From positions 1 through 49,945 of the forward strand of contig NZ_JAFQXT010000010.1 of assembly GCF_017406825.1 (NCBI RefSeq): a stretch of DNA of 49,945 nt, given 5' to 3'. A program made the position numbers and the translations under genes. Under the pieces are notes generated by a model. That model was not told the origin of the DNA and searched no databases. It worked only from the letters and a program-made list of their open reading frames with translations. The stretch comes from Methanobrevibacter sp. Its GTDB lineage: Archaea > Methanobacteriota > Methanobacteria > Methanobacteriales > Methanobacteriaceae. This document shows, one piece after another, positions 9,116-17,230 of the stretch; position 1 is the stretch's first letter; each line of letters begins with the position of its first letter.

Positions 9116-9796
9116 ATGAATTGCAAGTTGGGGAGTGGGTGTTTTTATTATGTGTTAGTAATTGGTATGCGTTTGTAATAGATGATTTTAAATACTTTTT
9201 TTGTTTATATTATTATCATTAGTAGTGATTTGGATTAGGAATCAACATTCGGTATACAAGTTAACTTTTCATTTTGGTTTTGGTTGTTAAATACCATAAT
9301 AGTGATTGATTAGGAATATTTTTTTGATTCTTTGATGATTTATATTTTTTCAGATATTTGGTGGTAAAGTAATGGTGTTTAGAGTTGAGGGGTATAAATA
9401 AGTGGAAGCTGATCAATTATTCATTATACTATTTTGGATGCTATGCATAGTACCAATCCTTGTTAGGTTTATTTAATGCATATAAAAACTTCTAAGCAGT
9501 AAAGGATTATCTAAAAGAGATTGTCCTGGTTATTAAAATGTTTTTTTTTGGAAGAGTGCTTTTTGGAAAACAGGTTATTTTATCACTACGTCTAGTGGAG
9601 CAAAATATAGAAACTATGAAAATTATATTTGAAAGGCAAAGAGAAAAAAATAACTAAAATAATTATTATTTTTTTTATTGATGCGATTTGTTTTCAAATG
9701 CTCTTGGTAAAATTATATTTTTTATATAGCTATATAATACTTATTATAAAATGGTGTTACTTCATTTGTGGAAAAAATATGTTTTAAAGGGTTTTT
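9116..9796. other. Non-coding AT-rich left part of the TnpB element
   Basis: No intact gene in about 680 bases. A 24-residue hydrophobic peptide could start at GTG 9402 (EADQLFIILFWMLCIVPIL) and end at 9476. A second short stretch near 9577-9656 reads QVILSLRLVEQNIETMKIIF. These may be traces of a small membrane protein carried by the element, but stops and frame breaks separate them. I found no HUH motif that would mark a decayed tnpA. Confidence 0.4.
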
Positions 9797-11044
9797 ATGG
9801 TTATGAATGTTGTTAAAGAGAATATTGAGGTTAGGATTTATCCTGCAAAAGCACAAAGGAATGACAAAGGTGAAAAGATAGTTAATATTAGTGCTGTTGA
9901 GTCTAATATTGGAATATCACGTTTCATCTACAATAAAGAATTAGAGTTTATTAACGACTTTAAACGTTTATTGGTATATTATGGCTATGATGTTGATAAG
10001 ATAATTGTCAATGACAAATCCTGTAATGTTATTTTAAATATGTTAAAACAGGAATATTCATTTATCGAAAACGCAGAATCCAGCAGCATACAGCAGTCAC
10101 AAAGGGATTTTATACGTGCTATGATAAATTTTTATAATGTAAATCTAAAAGCACAATTTCCCGTATATAAAAGCAAGAAAACAAATAAAGAAACATTCCG
10201 CATAATAAACAACAATAACAATGTAAGAATACAAAAAGACAAATACGGATACGATAAAATAAAACTTGCCAAATTGGGATTGGTGAAATTCAAAACCAGT
10301 AAAAAATACCTAAAATTACTTCACCAAGCAAGCGACAAATATGATTCCACAGTAAAAATCAAACATGTAACTGTCAAAAAAGTCAATGATAAATATTATG
10401 CTGTTTTCAATATTAAACGCATACACACACCCGAAAAAATAATCGGACCTTTACAACAAGTAGGAATAGATATTGGATGCGGTAAACTAGCTGTTCTTTC
10501 AAACACCCAAGAGATAGCCAATCTGGACCTGAGATATGAAGCAGAAAAAATCATCCAATACCAAAAAGAAATGAGCCACAGAAAACCAGGATCCACAAGA
10601 TACCTAAAAGCAAAAAAACAACTAAACAAATGGTACACAAAATTAATAAACAAAAGGAACGATTATTACGACAAGATAACTAATTATATTGTTAAAAATT
10701 CTTCTTTCATTGCGGTTCAAAATGAAAATATAATTGCATGGAAACAAAACAGTCACTTCAGCAAAAAAGTACAATTAAATGCTCCACGTATTTTCCTAGA
10801 TAAATTAGAATACAAATGCCAACGTGAGGGTGTTGAATTCATAAAAGTTCCTAAACATTTTCCATCCACACAAATCTGCTGCGAATGCGGCAATAAAAAT
10901 AAAAGCGTGGCAGGAATAGGAAAGATAGGAATACGAGAATGGGACTGTCCACATTGCAACGCTCATCATGATCGTGATGTTAATGCTTCAAAAAATATCC
11001 TTAAAAAAGGATTAAAAATGACCGTAGGGACTACGGTGCAGTAA
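9797..11044 (+). CDS. tnpB: TnpB, RNA-guided nuclease of IS200/IS605-type elements (415 aa)
   Basis: TnpB proteins are RNA-guided, RuvC-like DNA endonucleases ancestral to Cas12 that help IS elements persist. The N-terminal OrfB helix-turn-helix-like region is followed by a split RuvC domain: Asp in GIDIGCGKLAVLS (about 228-240), Glu in FIAVQNENIIAW and the final Asp in HHDRDVNASKNI near residue 393. Between the last two lies a four-cysteine zinc finger (CCECGNKNK and CPHC). All catalytic residues are present and the length is typical, so it may be active. A guide (omega) RNA would be expected from the 3' end of tnpB through the right hairpin. An in-frame ATG at 9803 is an alternative start. 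Confidence 0.93.
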   Translation: MVMNVVKENIEVRIYPAKAQRNDKGEKIVNISAVESNIGISRFIYNKELEFINDFKRLLVYYGYDVDKIIVNDKSCNVILNMLKQEYSFIENAESSSIQQSQRDFIRAMINFYNVNLKAQFPVYKSKKTNKETFRIINNNNNVRIQKDKYGYDKIKLAKLGLVKFKTSKKYLKLLHQASDKYDSTVKIKHVTVKKVNDKYYAVFNIKRIHTPEKIIGPLQQVGIDIGCGKLAVLSNTQEIANLDLRYEAEKIIQYQKEMSHRKPGSTRYLKAKKQLNKWYTKLINKRNDYYDKITNYIVKNSSFIAVQNENIIAWKQNSHFSKKVQLNAPRIFLDKLEYKCQREGVEFIKVPKHFPSTQICCECGNKNKSVAGIGKIGIREWDCPHCNAHHDRDVNASKNILKKGLKMTVGTTVQ

Positions 11045-11083
11045 AATACCCTAAAACATTTGTATGTGTTTAGGTTTGCGAAT

Positions 11084-11106
11084 CCCCGACCTCTAAAAGG
11101 TCGGGG
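11084..11106. repeat. Right subterminal hairpin of the TnpB element, likely omega-RNA end
   Basis: Perfect 9-bp stem CCCCGACCT/AGGTCGGGG with loop CTAAA, 40 bases after the tnpB stop codon. In characterised TnpB systems the guide scaffold covers this position and the guide is copied from DNA just outside the right end, here beginning near 11107. Confidence 0.75.
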
Positions 11107-11472
11107 AGGTTCAAATTTGAGGGAGTCTTTTTTGATTAATATGCCGAACAATTTCTCTTCCTCATCGGCATAGGTGTTAAATTCCTCTTGCGTTAATTTG
11201 ATGTTATAATCTTCTGTAGAAAACAAGTCACATTCATTGATTATCGGCATGAAAGTCATCATGCCCATCGCCAGGAACATGTTTTCGCTTTTGTGGATTT
11301 TCAAAAGCCTCTCTTCATAGGAGTCGTCATCTTCAATTCCATATCCTTCGATTTCCAGAATGTTGTTGGTTCCCATGTAGTTGTCATCGTCAATTAAAAA
11401 AGCAAGCAGATTAGGGTCTACATAATTCTCGCATGTAGCCCTAATATTTTTGATAGTTTCACTAAGATTCAT
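11107..11472 (-). pseudogene. 5' part of an unknown gene truncated by the TnpB element
   Basis: The reading begins with MNLSETIKNIRATCENYVD at 11472, overlapping the end of the ADP-ribosylglycohydrolase gene by 11 bases, so the two were translationally coupled. It is soluble and acidic, with no motif I recognise. After LFGILIKKDSL the frame enters the IS right end (PPRPFRGRG is the hairpin read as codons) and continues into antisense tnpB. The true product therefore ends near 11107. Its likely C-terminal half is the minus-strand fragment at 8932-9092 on the other side of the element. A shortened protein of about 120 residues might still be made. Confidence 0.75.
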
Positions 11473-12373
11473 CACAAAACGCCTCGTATTTTTCACATAA
11501 TGAAAGCACTTCATCAATCCTATTGATTTGTTCTATCCAATCTATAGGAATTGAATCAAAACCATAATAAATTCCGGCCAGCCCTCCACATATTGCTGCG
11601 GTTGTGTCGGTATCATGACCCATATTAACAGCTTTTAAAACTGCATCTTTGTAATTGTCAGTATTTCTAAGACAATGGAGTACGCTTTCTAAAGTATAAA
11701 TTGCATGGGCTCTTCCGTAATGCTCTTCAGGACAATAATTGTCAAAGATATTTTTAAAGGATTCTAAAGATTTTGAATCTTTATAGTATTCTTTAATTTT
11801 TTCATTTGCATTGGAAATGTGTTCATCAATACTCAGATTCTTATTTGCAAGCATTGATTTGGCTATTTCAATATATAAGATACAGGCAATTTTCACTCGT
11901 TTATGCGCATGTGTTAAACCGGAAATGTTTCCGATTGTCTCATAATCAATATCTGGAATAAATGCTAATGGAAGAATTCTCATGAGTGATCCGTTACCGT
12001 AATCCCATTCGCCTAATCCTCCACATTCTAGGGCAGGAGTTCCAGAATTAAATTTATTAAGGGCCTTGGATGTGGCATTCCCGATATCAAAACAGCCATC
12101 GTCACTGTTTGTGTGTTTGTCATGATGTGACCATTGACAGAATTCATTCATTATATTGTCATAATCAATTCCTTTCTTATTAATAATGCTTGTCATTGTA
12201 GCTATTGTCATAGATGAATCATCAGACCATGTTCCTGCAGGCTGTGAATAAGTTCCATAGCTTTTCATTTCAGTTACGGGATTTTTTTCAAGCTCATCTC
12301 TTGATTTAAATTCGACAGGAACGCCCAATGCATCACCAACAATCAAACCAATAATTCCATCCTTAACTTTCAT
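11462..12373 (-). CDS. ADP-ribosylglycohydrolase family protein (303 aa)
   Basis: Member of the ADP-ribosylglycohydrolase (DraG/ARH) family, which removes ADP-ribose from proteins or small molecules using two magnesium ions. The N-terminal metal site is GDALGVPVEF with TWSDDSSMTIAT (about 14-23 and 48-59); the C-terminal site is MGHDTDTTAAICGGLAG (about 258-274). The length is normal and all metal-binding residues I can check are present. The following gene, now broken by the TnpB element, starts inside its last codons, so a co-translated partner has probably been lost. No DraT-like transferase is visible nearby, and the substrate is unknown. Confidence 0.92.
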   Translation of the reverse strand: MKVKDGIIGLIVGDALGVPVEFKSRDELEKNPVTEMKSYGTYSQPAGTWSDDSSMTIATMTSIINKKGIDYDNIMNEFCQWSHHDKHTNSDDGCFDIGNATSKALNKFNSGTPALECGGLGEWDYGNGSLMRILPLAFIPDIDYETIGNISGLTHAHKRVKIACILYIEIAKSMLANKNLSIDEHISNANEKIKEYYKDSKSLESFKNIFDNYCPEEHYGRAHAIYTLESVLHCLRNTDNYKDAVLKAVNMGHDTDTTAAICGGLAGIYYGFDSIPIDWIEQINRIDEVLSLCEKYEAFCDES

Positions 12374-12446
12374 ACTTAATTTTATGTAATTAATAGTTAA
12401 TAAATTGTGTTAAAATTTTAAATTATCTCAAAACATATTATTATCA

Positions 12447-12956
12447 ATGATTTTGAAAACACCTAATCTGACATTAAGGCCCTGGAAGGAATCCGATGCA
12501 AAATGCTTGTATCACTTCGCTAAAAATCCCAACATTGGCCCGATTGCGGGCTGGCCGCCTCATCAAAGTGTTGAAGACAGTTTGTATATTATCAAAACTG
12601 TGTTTTCAAAAAGGGAAACCTATGCTGTTGTTCATGAGGGAATTCCAATAGGCTGTGTGGGATTGTTATTCCATCCGGATACAAATCACTGGTGGGGTGA
12701 AGGCTCAGCTGAATTGGGTTATTGGATTGCTGAAGAGTATTGGGGAAATAACTATGCTTTTGAAGCATCAAAGGTCTTGATTGATAGGGCATTCAATGAA
12801 TTGGATGTAGATCAGATTTATGCAAGCTATAAATGTGAAAATATTCAGTCAAAAAGGGTGTTGGAAAAATTGGGCTTTAAATATTATTCGCAATTAACAA
12901 ATGAAAATTATCGGGGTGAATTTTTCCAGGAAATAGCTATGAAATTGGAAAAATAA
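12447..12956 (+). CDS. GNAT N-acetyltransferase, RimJ/RimL type (169 aa)
   Basis: Acetyl-CoA dependent N-acetyltransferase of the RimJ/RimL (Acetyltransf_3) group, which acetylate N-termini or small amines. The N-terminus ILKTPNLTLRPWKESDAKC is typical. The mid-protein region GSAELGYWIAEEYWGNNYAFEA carries the acetyl-CoA binding surface, and the C-terminus has YASYKCENIQSKRVLEKLGF, the usual last helix and strand. It is divergent from the ADP-ribosylglycohydrolase gene with about 70 bases between. The ATG has no strong ribosome binding site and may be leaderless. The substrate cannot be told from sequence. Confidence 0.9.
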   Translation: MILKTPNLTLRPWKESDAKCLYHFAKNPNIGPIAGWPPHQSVEDSLYIIKTVFSKRETYAVVHEGIPIGCVGLLFHPDTNHWWGEGSAELGYWIAEEYWGNNYAFEASKVLIDRAFNELDVDQIYASYKCENIQSKRVLEKLGFKYYSQLTNENYRGEFFQEIAMKLEK

Positions 12957-12985
12957 TTTATATTAAAAGATATTAACTTTAAATA

Positions 12986-13354
12986 ATGACTAGATTATGT
13001 GGAAACTGCGGATTTGTTAATCAGGATGATTATGATTTTTGCGCTAAATGCGGCACTCCTTTAGTTGAAGGCGTTCAGCCAAGAAATTTCATAGTCCTCA
13101 AGCCTGAAGATGTCAAAATCAATAATAAAGCGATTATCATATCCTATATTATAACTATTTTTTTATCCTGGAGCGGTTTTGTAATAGGGATGCTGTTAAA
13201 AAATACTCAAGCAGGAGCATTTGCATTCTTCGGATTTTTCATGCCGTTTTATCTGGTCCAATCAAGGCACCCGACAATCAGAAAACACGGAATTATCCAA
13301 TTGGCAATATCCCTTGTCGGCGTTGCGCTCTCATTTTATGTGATGATGCATTGA
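12986..13354 (+). CDS. Zinc-ribbon membrane protein (122 aa)
   Basis: Small protein with an N-terminal zinc ribbon (CGNCGFVNQDDYDFCAKCG, about residues 5-23) followed by hydrophobic segments at about 46-66, 72-88 and 103-120. Such zinc-ribbon plus membrane proteins are abundant in Methanobacteriales and have no assigned function. It follows the acetyltransferase by 29 bases on the same strand and may share its transcript. The zinc ribbon resembles those in the 32-38 kb cluster but belongs to a separate locus. Confidence 0.75.
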   Translation: MTRLCGNCGFVNQDDYDFCAKCGTPLVEGVQPRNFIVLKPEDVKINNKAIIISYIITIFLSWSGFVIGMLLKNTQAGAFAFFGFFMPFYLVQSRHPTIRKHGIIQLAISLVGVALSFYVMMH

Positions 13355-13366
13355 AAAAAAAGATAA

Positions 13367-13879
13367 TTAGACTAGGATGAATTTGATATTTCCCAGCAAT
13401 ATTTGTATCGGAATCATCGGAACATTAATCCCATTTTGAAGCATTGCAACACTCATGGCGTCCCCTCTTGTCATTGATCCTTGAACGTTGCTGTTTCCGG
13501 CATAACCGAAATACCCGTCATTTGCACGGATATTGTCAATAATGTTAAAACCGAATATTGACTGGGCGGCGGCATTATTCACACTAATGATCAGAAATGG
13601 ACTTTCGTTATAAGTATATTCCATAATGTGTTTTACAGCGCCATAAGGGTCTTCCGGATGGTCGGAGTGGACATTGTGCAATGTTTGGCCGTATTCATTA
13701 AAGGAACTTCCAGGATACACCCAACTAAATCCCCTTATGCTGAATTCCGCAGCCATATCAAGACCTCCGTATTCTTCGTCATCTTCCGCAACAACCAATA
13801 CCGGACTGTTTATAGTTGCAAGCAAAAACATAAAAATTACTGCAATGACAGCTATCATAATTATGTGAATTTTTTCCAT
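13367..13879 (-). CDS. Probable secreted or membrane-anchored protein (170 aa)
   Basis: An N-terminal hydrophobic segment (IIMIAVIAVIFMFLLATI, about 6-23) followed by an extracellular-looking domain rich in Asn, Gly, Tyr and acidic residues. No lipobox is present, so it is probably anchored by the uncleaved helix. The C-terminus is again hydrophobic (VPMIPIQILLGNIKFILV). I do not recognise the domain. It converges with the zinc-ribbon membrane protein (13 bases between stops) and is divergent from prs. Confidence 0.65.
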   Translation of the reverse strand: MEKIHIIMIAVIAVIFMFLLATINSPVLVVAEDDEEYGGLDMAAEFSIRGFSWVYPGSSFNEYGQTLHNVHSDHPEDPYGAVKHIMEYTYNESPFLIISVNNAAAQSIFGFNIIDNIRANDGYFGYAGNSNVQGSMTRGDAMSVAMLQNGINVPMIPIQILLGNIKFILV

Positions 13880-13968
13880 GATTATTTTATAGCACCTTTT
13901 AAATATTAATACTTAACCTTTTTAATGAATTAAAACATATATTACTTCATAAGTATTTTGGTGATAAT

Positions 13969-14880
13969 GTGATTATAGGCGGTTCATCTTCACAAGATTT
14001 AGCAGCTAGTGTTGCAAGAGAACTTTCAGAGAAATTGTGCTATGTTGAAACTCGTAAGTTTCCGGACGGAGAAAGGTATATAAGGATTGATGGGGAAATT
14101 GAAGACGAAGTGACAGTTATTCAATCAACCGGATATCCTCAGGATGAAAACCTGATGGAATTATTGTTCCTGATATCCAATCTTAAGGATTTGGGAGCTA
14201 AAAAAGTTAAGGTTGTAGTCCCGTATATGGGTTACGCCAGACAGGAAAAACGCTTCAATCCGGGTGAAACAATTTCAGCCAAAATAGTTTGCGATTTAAT
14301 CCAAGCGGCCGGCGCTGATGAATTTATCACTTTCAATATTCATGAGGAATGCGTATTGAACTTCTTTGACATTCCGGCAAGAAACCTTTCGGCAATGCCT
14401 TCAATTGCGGAGTATTTGGATAAGAAATACTTTAAAAAAGGCGATGAAAAACCGATAATTATCGCACCTGATAAAGGAGCATACGGTTTTGCGCAGGAAA
14501 TGTCTGAAATCATTGGCTGTGACTGCACATATTTAACTAAAGTCCGTTTGGGACCGGATAAGGTTGAAACAAGGATTGTTGATGTGAGATGTGACAGTGA
14601 AAGTGAAAACACGGTCAATGTTGACAGTGTCAAGGGAATGCATGCAATAATCATTGATGATATCATAGCCACCGGCGGAACCATTGTAAATGCCATAAAC
14701 ATTTTAAAGCAGTATGGCGCTTCATCAATTGACGTATGTTGCGTACATGCAATCTTAACCAATAATGGTGCTAGCAGGATTTATGAAGCCGGAGCCAATA
14801 AGATTATTGGAACCAACAGTTTATCTTCAGACACTTCACGTGTATCTCTTGCAAAAGCTATTGCAGATGCATTGAGGTAG
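13969..14880 (+). CDS. prs: Ribose-phosphate pyrophosphokinase (PRPP synthase, 303 aa, GTG start)
   Basis: Makes 5-phosphoribosyl 1-pyrophosphate from ribose 5-phosphate and ATP for nucleotide, histidine and tryptophan synthesis. The archaeal-length protein has the ATP-binding region PYMGYARQEKRFNPGE (about 84-99) and the PRPP-binding loop IIDDIIATGGTIVNA (about 224-238). I accept the GTG at 13969: it sits just downstream of GGTGAT, the first residues (IIGGSSSQDLA) are the normal start of the family, and the nearby ATG at 13967 is followed at once by a stop. It heads a tight run with a small unknown gene and uvrB, joined by 4-base gaps. Confidence 0.97.
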   Translation: MIIGGSSSQDLAASVARELSEKLCYVETRKFPDGERYIRIDGEIEDEVTVIQSTGYPQDENLMELLFLISNLKDLGAKKVKVVVPYMGYARQEKRFNPGETISAKIVCDLIQAAGADEFITFNIHEECVLNFFDIPARNLSAMPSIAEYLDKKYFKKGDEKPIIIAPDKGAYGFAQEMSEIIGCDCTYLTKVRLGPDKVETRIVDVRCDSESENTVNVDSVKGMHAIIIDDIIATGGTIVNAINILKQYGASSIDVCCVHAILTNNGASRIYEAGANKIIGTNSLSSDTSRVSLAKAIADALR

Positions 14881-14884
14881 GAAT

Positions 14885-15175
14885 ATGGATAAAGATCAAA
14901 TTAAAAAAGAGTTAGTTGACAAATCAAATGACATTTTGACAAAATACTCCGAGCCTGACGTTGTTGAAGACGTATCTGTAATGAATATGTCTTCAAAAAC
15001 CGTGTTTTTGGGCTCTCTTAAAGTGTTTAATACTGAAGTTGTTCCGAATGTCATAAAAGATTTGAATAAGCAATTAAAGGGTTATGGAAATTTAATTGTC
15101 AGAGACCAAAGGGTCACTCCCTGCTGTTCTCCAAGTTATATACATATTAGTTTCAATATTACAATAACCAACTGA
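14885..15175 (+). CDS. Conserved-type small protein between prs and uvrB (96 aa)
   Basis: I do not recognise this protein. The first half is helical and charged; the second half has alternating hydrophobic strands and two adjacent cysteines ([14 protein letters not shown]). There is no membrane segment. It starts 4 bases after the prs stop codon and uvrB starts 4 bases after its own stop, so it is almost certainly translated in this operon. Position alone would suggest a role in nucleotide supply or DNA repair, which is speculation. Confidence 0.75.
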   Translation: MDKDQIKKELVDKSNDILTKYSEPDVVEDVSVMNMSSKTVFLGSLKVFNTEVVPNVIKDLNKQLKGYGNLIVRDQRVTPCCSPSYIHISFNITITN

Positions 15176-15179
15176 TATT

Positions 15180-17144
15180 ATGAAAGAATTCAAACTCAAA
15201 TCGCCTTACAAACCATTAGGCGACCAACCGAAAGCCATTAATTCTTTAGTTCAGGGCATCAATGACGGCATTAAGGAACAGACCCTTCTTGGGGTAACCG
15301 GTTCCGGCAAGACCTTCACAATGGCCAATGTCATTGAAAAGGTCCAGAAACCGACGCTTGTCATTTCACATAATAAAACCCTGGCGGCACAGTTATATGA
15401 GGAATTCAAGGAATTCTTCCCGGATAATGCTGTCGAATACTTCGTCAGCTATTATGATTACTATCAGCCTGAGGCATATGTGCCAAGAACAGACACTTTC
15501 ATCGATAAGGAGGCCTCAATCAATGATGACATCGATATAATGAGGCATTCCGCAACCCAGTCGTTACTGTCAAGGGATGATGTCATTGTAGTGAGCAGTG
15601 TAAGCTGCATTTACGGTATCGGTTCTCCGGAAGATTACGGCGAGTTTGCTTTCGGAATTGCTGTCGGAGATGTCTATGACAGGTCTGAAATACTTTCCAG
15701 ACTGGTTTTCATGCAGTATGAGCGCAATGACATTGAATTTGACAGGGGTCAGTTCAGAGTTCGTGGAGACGTTATAGAAATCAACCCCGTTCATGGAACA
15801 CCGCCAATAAGAATTGAGCTTTTTGGTGATGAGATTGATGCAATCAGCCTGATTGACAATGTCACCGGCAGGAAAACGGAATCTCTTCAGAGATATATGA
15901 TTTTCCCAGCAAAGCACTTTGTCGTCGGCCAGGACAAAATGGATATTGCACTTTCAAAAATCAAACAGGAATTGGATGACAGGCTGGCGGAGTTAAATTC
16001 AATGGGAAAACTCCTTGAAGCTCAAAGACTGGAGCAAAGAACCCGTTTTGACATTGAAATGCTACAGGAAATGGGATACTGTCCTGGTGTAGAGAACTAC
16101 TCTATGCATTTGTCCGGACGTGAATGGGGAGAAAAGCCTTATTCTCTTTTGAAATATTTCCCGGATGATTTTTTGACAATAATTGACGAATCCCACGTTA
16201 CCGTTCCTCAAATCAGGGGGATGTATAATGGGGACCGCGCACGTAAAGAGACCTTGGTGGAACACGGTTTCAGACTACCGTCCGCTAAAGAAAACAGGCC
16301 TTTAAGGTTTGATGAGTTTGAATCATCCATTAATCAGGTCATTTATGTATCGGCAACACCAAGCCAATATGAATTGTCAAAGTCAAGAAACGTCGTCGAA
16401 CAGATTATCCGCCCGACAGGACTGGTCGATCCGGAAGTTCTAATCAGGCCGGTTACAGGTCAGGTTGAGGACTTGCTTAAGGAAGTCAGGTTAACCGCCG
16501 AAAAGGACGAAAGGGTATTGGTGACCACTTTAACCAAAAGAATGGCCGAGGATTTGACTGATTATTATGCAAGAATCGGTGTTAAGGTAAGGTATATGCA
16601 CTCCGAAATCGATACATTGGAACGTATTGACATTGTCGATGATTTGAGAAGGGGCAAATTCGATGTACTGGTCGGAGTAAACCTTTTAAGGGAAGGTCTG
16701 GACTTGCCTGAAGTTTCTTTAGTGGCTATCCTGGATGCAGATAAGGAAGGATTCTTAAGAAACGAAACCTCATTGATACAGACCATAGGGCGTGCGGCAA
16801 GAAACGTAAACGGCCGTGTAATAATGTATGTGGATGACATGACCGATTCGGTTAGAAAGGCATATGACACTACACTCAAAAGGCGCAAACTGCAAATGAA
16901 ATACAATGAAGTCCATGGAATTGTTCCAAAGTCCACCCAGAGGACTTTAAAAGAGAAACTAGCTGAGGAAGACGAGAAGTACAAGGGTATCGGCAGGGAT
17001 GTTGATAAGATACCTAAGGATGAGCTTCGCTTATTGATTAAGGATTTGGAAAAGGACATGAAAGATGCGGCTGCAAGACTGGACTTTGAACGCGCTGCAG
17101 ATTTAAGAAACAAGCTTTATGCCTTAAAGGGTTTTGAAAAGTAA
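15180..17144 (+). CDS. uvrB: Excinuclease ABC subunit B, UvrB (654 aa)
   Basis: DNA damage-verification helicase of nucleotide excision repair; it is loaded by UvrA and recruits UvrC for incision. Walker A is [14 protein letters not shown] (about 39-52). The beta-hairpin that clamps DNA contains [17 protein letters not shown], the DEAD-like box is [12 protein letters not shown], helicase motif VI is [14 protein letters not shown], and the C-terminal UVR domain ([18 protein letters not shown]) binds UvrC. The length is normal. It is a bacterial-type system acquired by several methanogens; uvrA follows, but uvrC is not in this window. Confidence 0.98.
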   Translation: MKEFKLKSPYKPLGDQPKAINSLVQGINDGIKEQTLLGVTGSGKTFTMANVIEKVQKPTLVISHNKTLAAQLYEEFKEFFPDNAVEYFVSYYDYYQPEAYVPRTDTFIDKEASINDDIDIMRHSATQSLLSRDDVIVVSSVSCIYGIGSPEDYGEFAFGIAVGDVYDRSEILSRLVFMQYERNDIEFDRGQFRVRGDVIEINPVHGTPPIRIELFGDEIDAISLIDNVTGRKTESLQRYMIFPAKHFVVGQDKMDIALSKIKQELDDRLAELNSMGKLLEAQRLEQRTRFDIEMLQEMGYCPGVENYSMHLSGREWGEKPYSLLKYFPDDFLTIIDESHVTVPQIRGMYNGDRARKETLVEHGFRLPSAKENRPLRFDEFESSINQVIYVSATPSQYELSKSRNVVEQIIRPTGLVDPEVLIRPVTGQVEDLLKEVRLTAEKDERVLVTTLTKRMAEDLTDYYARIGVKVRYMHSEIDTLERIDIVDDLRRGKFDVLVGVNLLREGLDLPEVSLVAILDADKEGFLRNETSLIQTIGRAARNVNGRVIMYVDDMTDSVRKAYDTTLKRRKLQMKYNEVHGIVPKSTQRTLKEKLAEEDEKYKGIGRDVDKIPKDELRLLIKDLEKDMKDAAARLDFERAADLRNKLYALKGFEK

Positions 17145-17230
17145 TTTTTCATAATTTTTTTTACTTATCAAATGCTCTCTCTAAAATGTTTTATATACTG
17201 GGTTATCTAATATTATTAAGGAGATTACTT

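Larger units (their letters stand above)
9093..11106 (+). mobile_element. IS200/IS605-superfamily element carrying only tnpB
   Basis: The element is bounded by two nearly identical hairpins with CCCCGACCT/AGGTCGGGG arms, at 9093-9115 and 11084-11106. It contains one intact tnpB gene (9797-11044) and about 680 bases of upstream DNA without a recognisable TnpA (Y1 HUH transposase) gene. This is the IS1341-like, non-autonomous type. Flanking fragments on the minus strand look like halves of one interrupted gene. Exact ends may extend a few bases past the hairpins, as IS605 elements cut outside subterminal hairpins and leave no target duplication. Confidence 0.75.

Noticed and set aside
9093..9796. 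Hidden tnpA (Y1 transposase) gene in the left part of the TnpB element
   Set aside because: No HUH motif, no open frame above 30 codons that looks like TnpA on either strand.
10966..11106. C-terminal continuation of the minus-strand unknown protein
   Set aside because: This part of the open frame is antisense tnpB and the IS hairpin, not native coding sequence.
11098..11118. GGTTCAAAT as a tRNA T-loop
   Set aside because: No acceptor or anticodon arms around it; it lies in the IS right end.
17186..17230. 45-base N-terminal extension of UvrA
   Set aside because: The ATG at 17231 has a good ribosome binding site and matches the family start; the extension overlaps the TATA-like and leader region.
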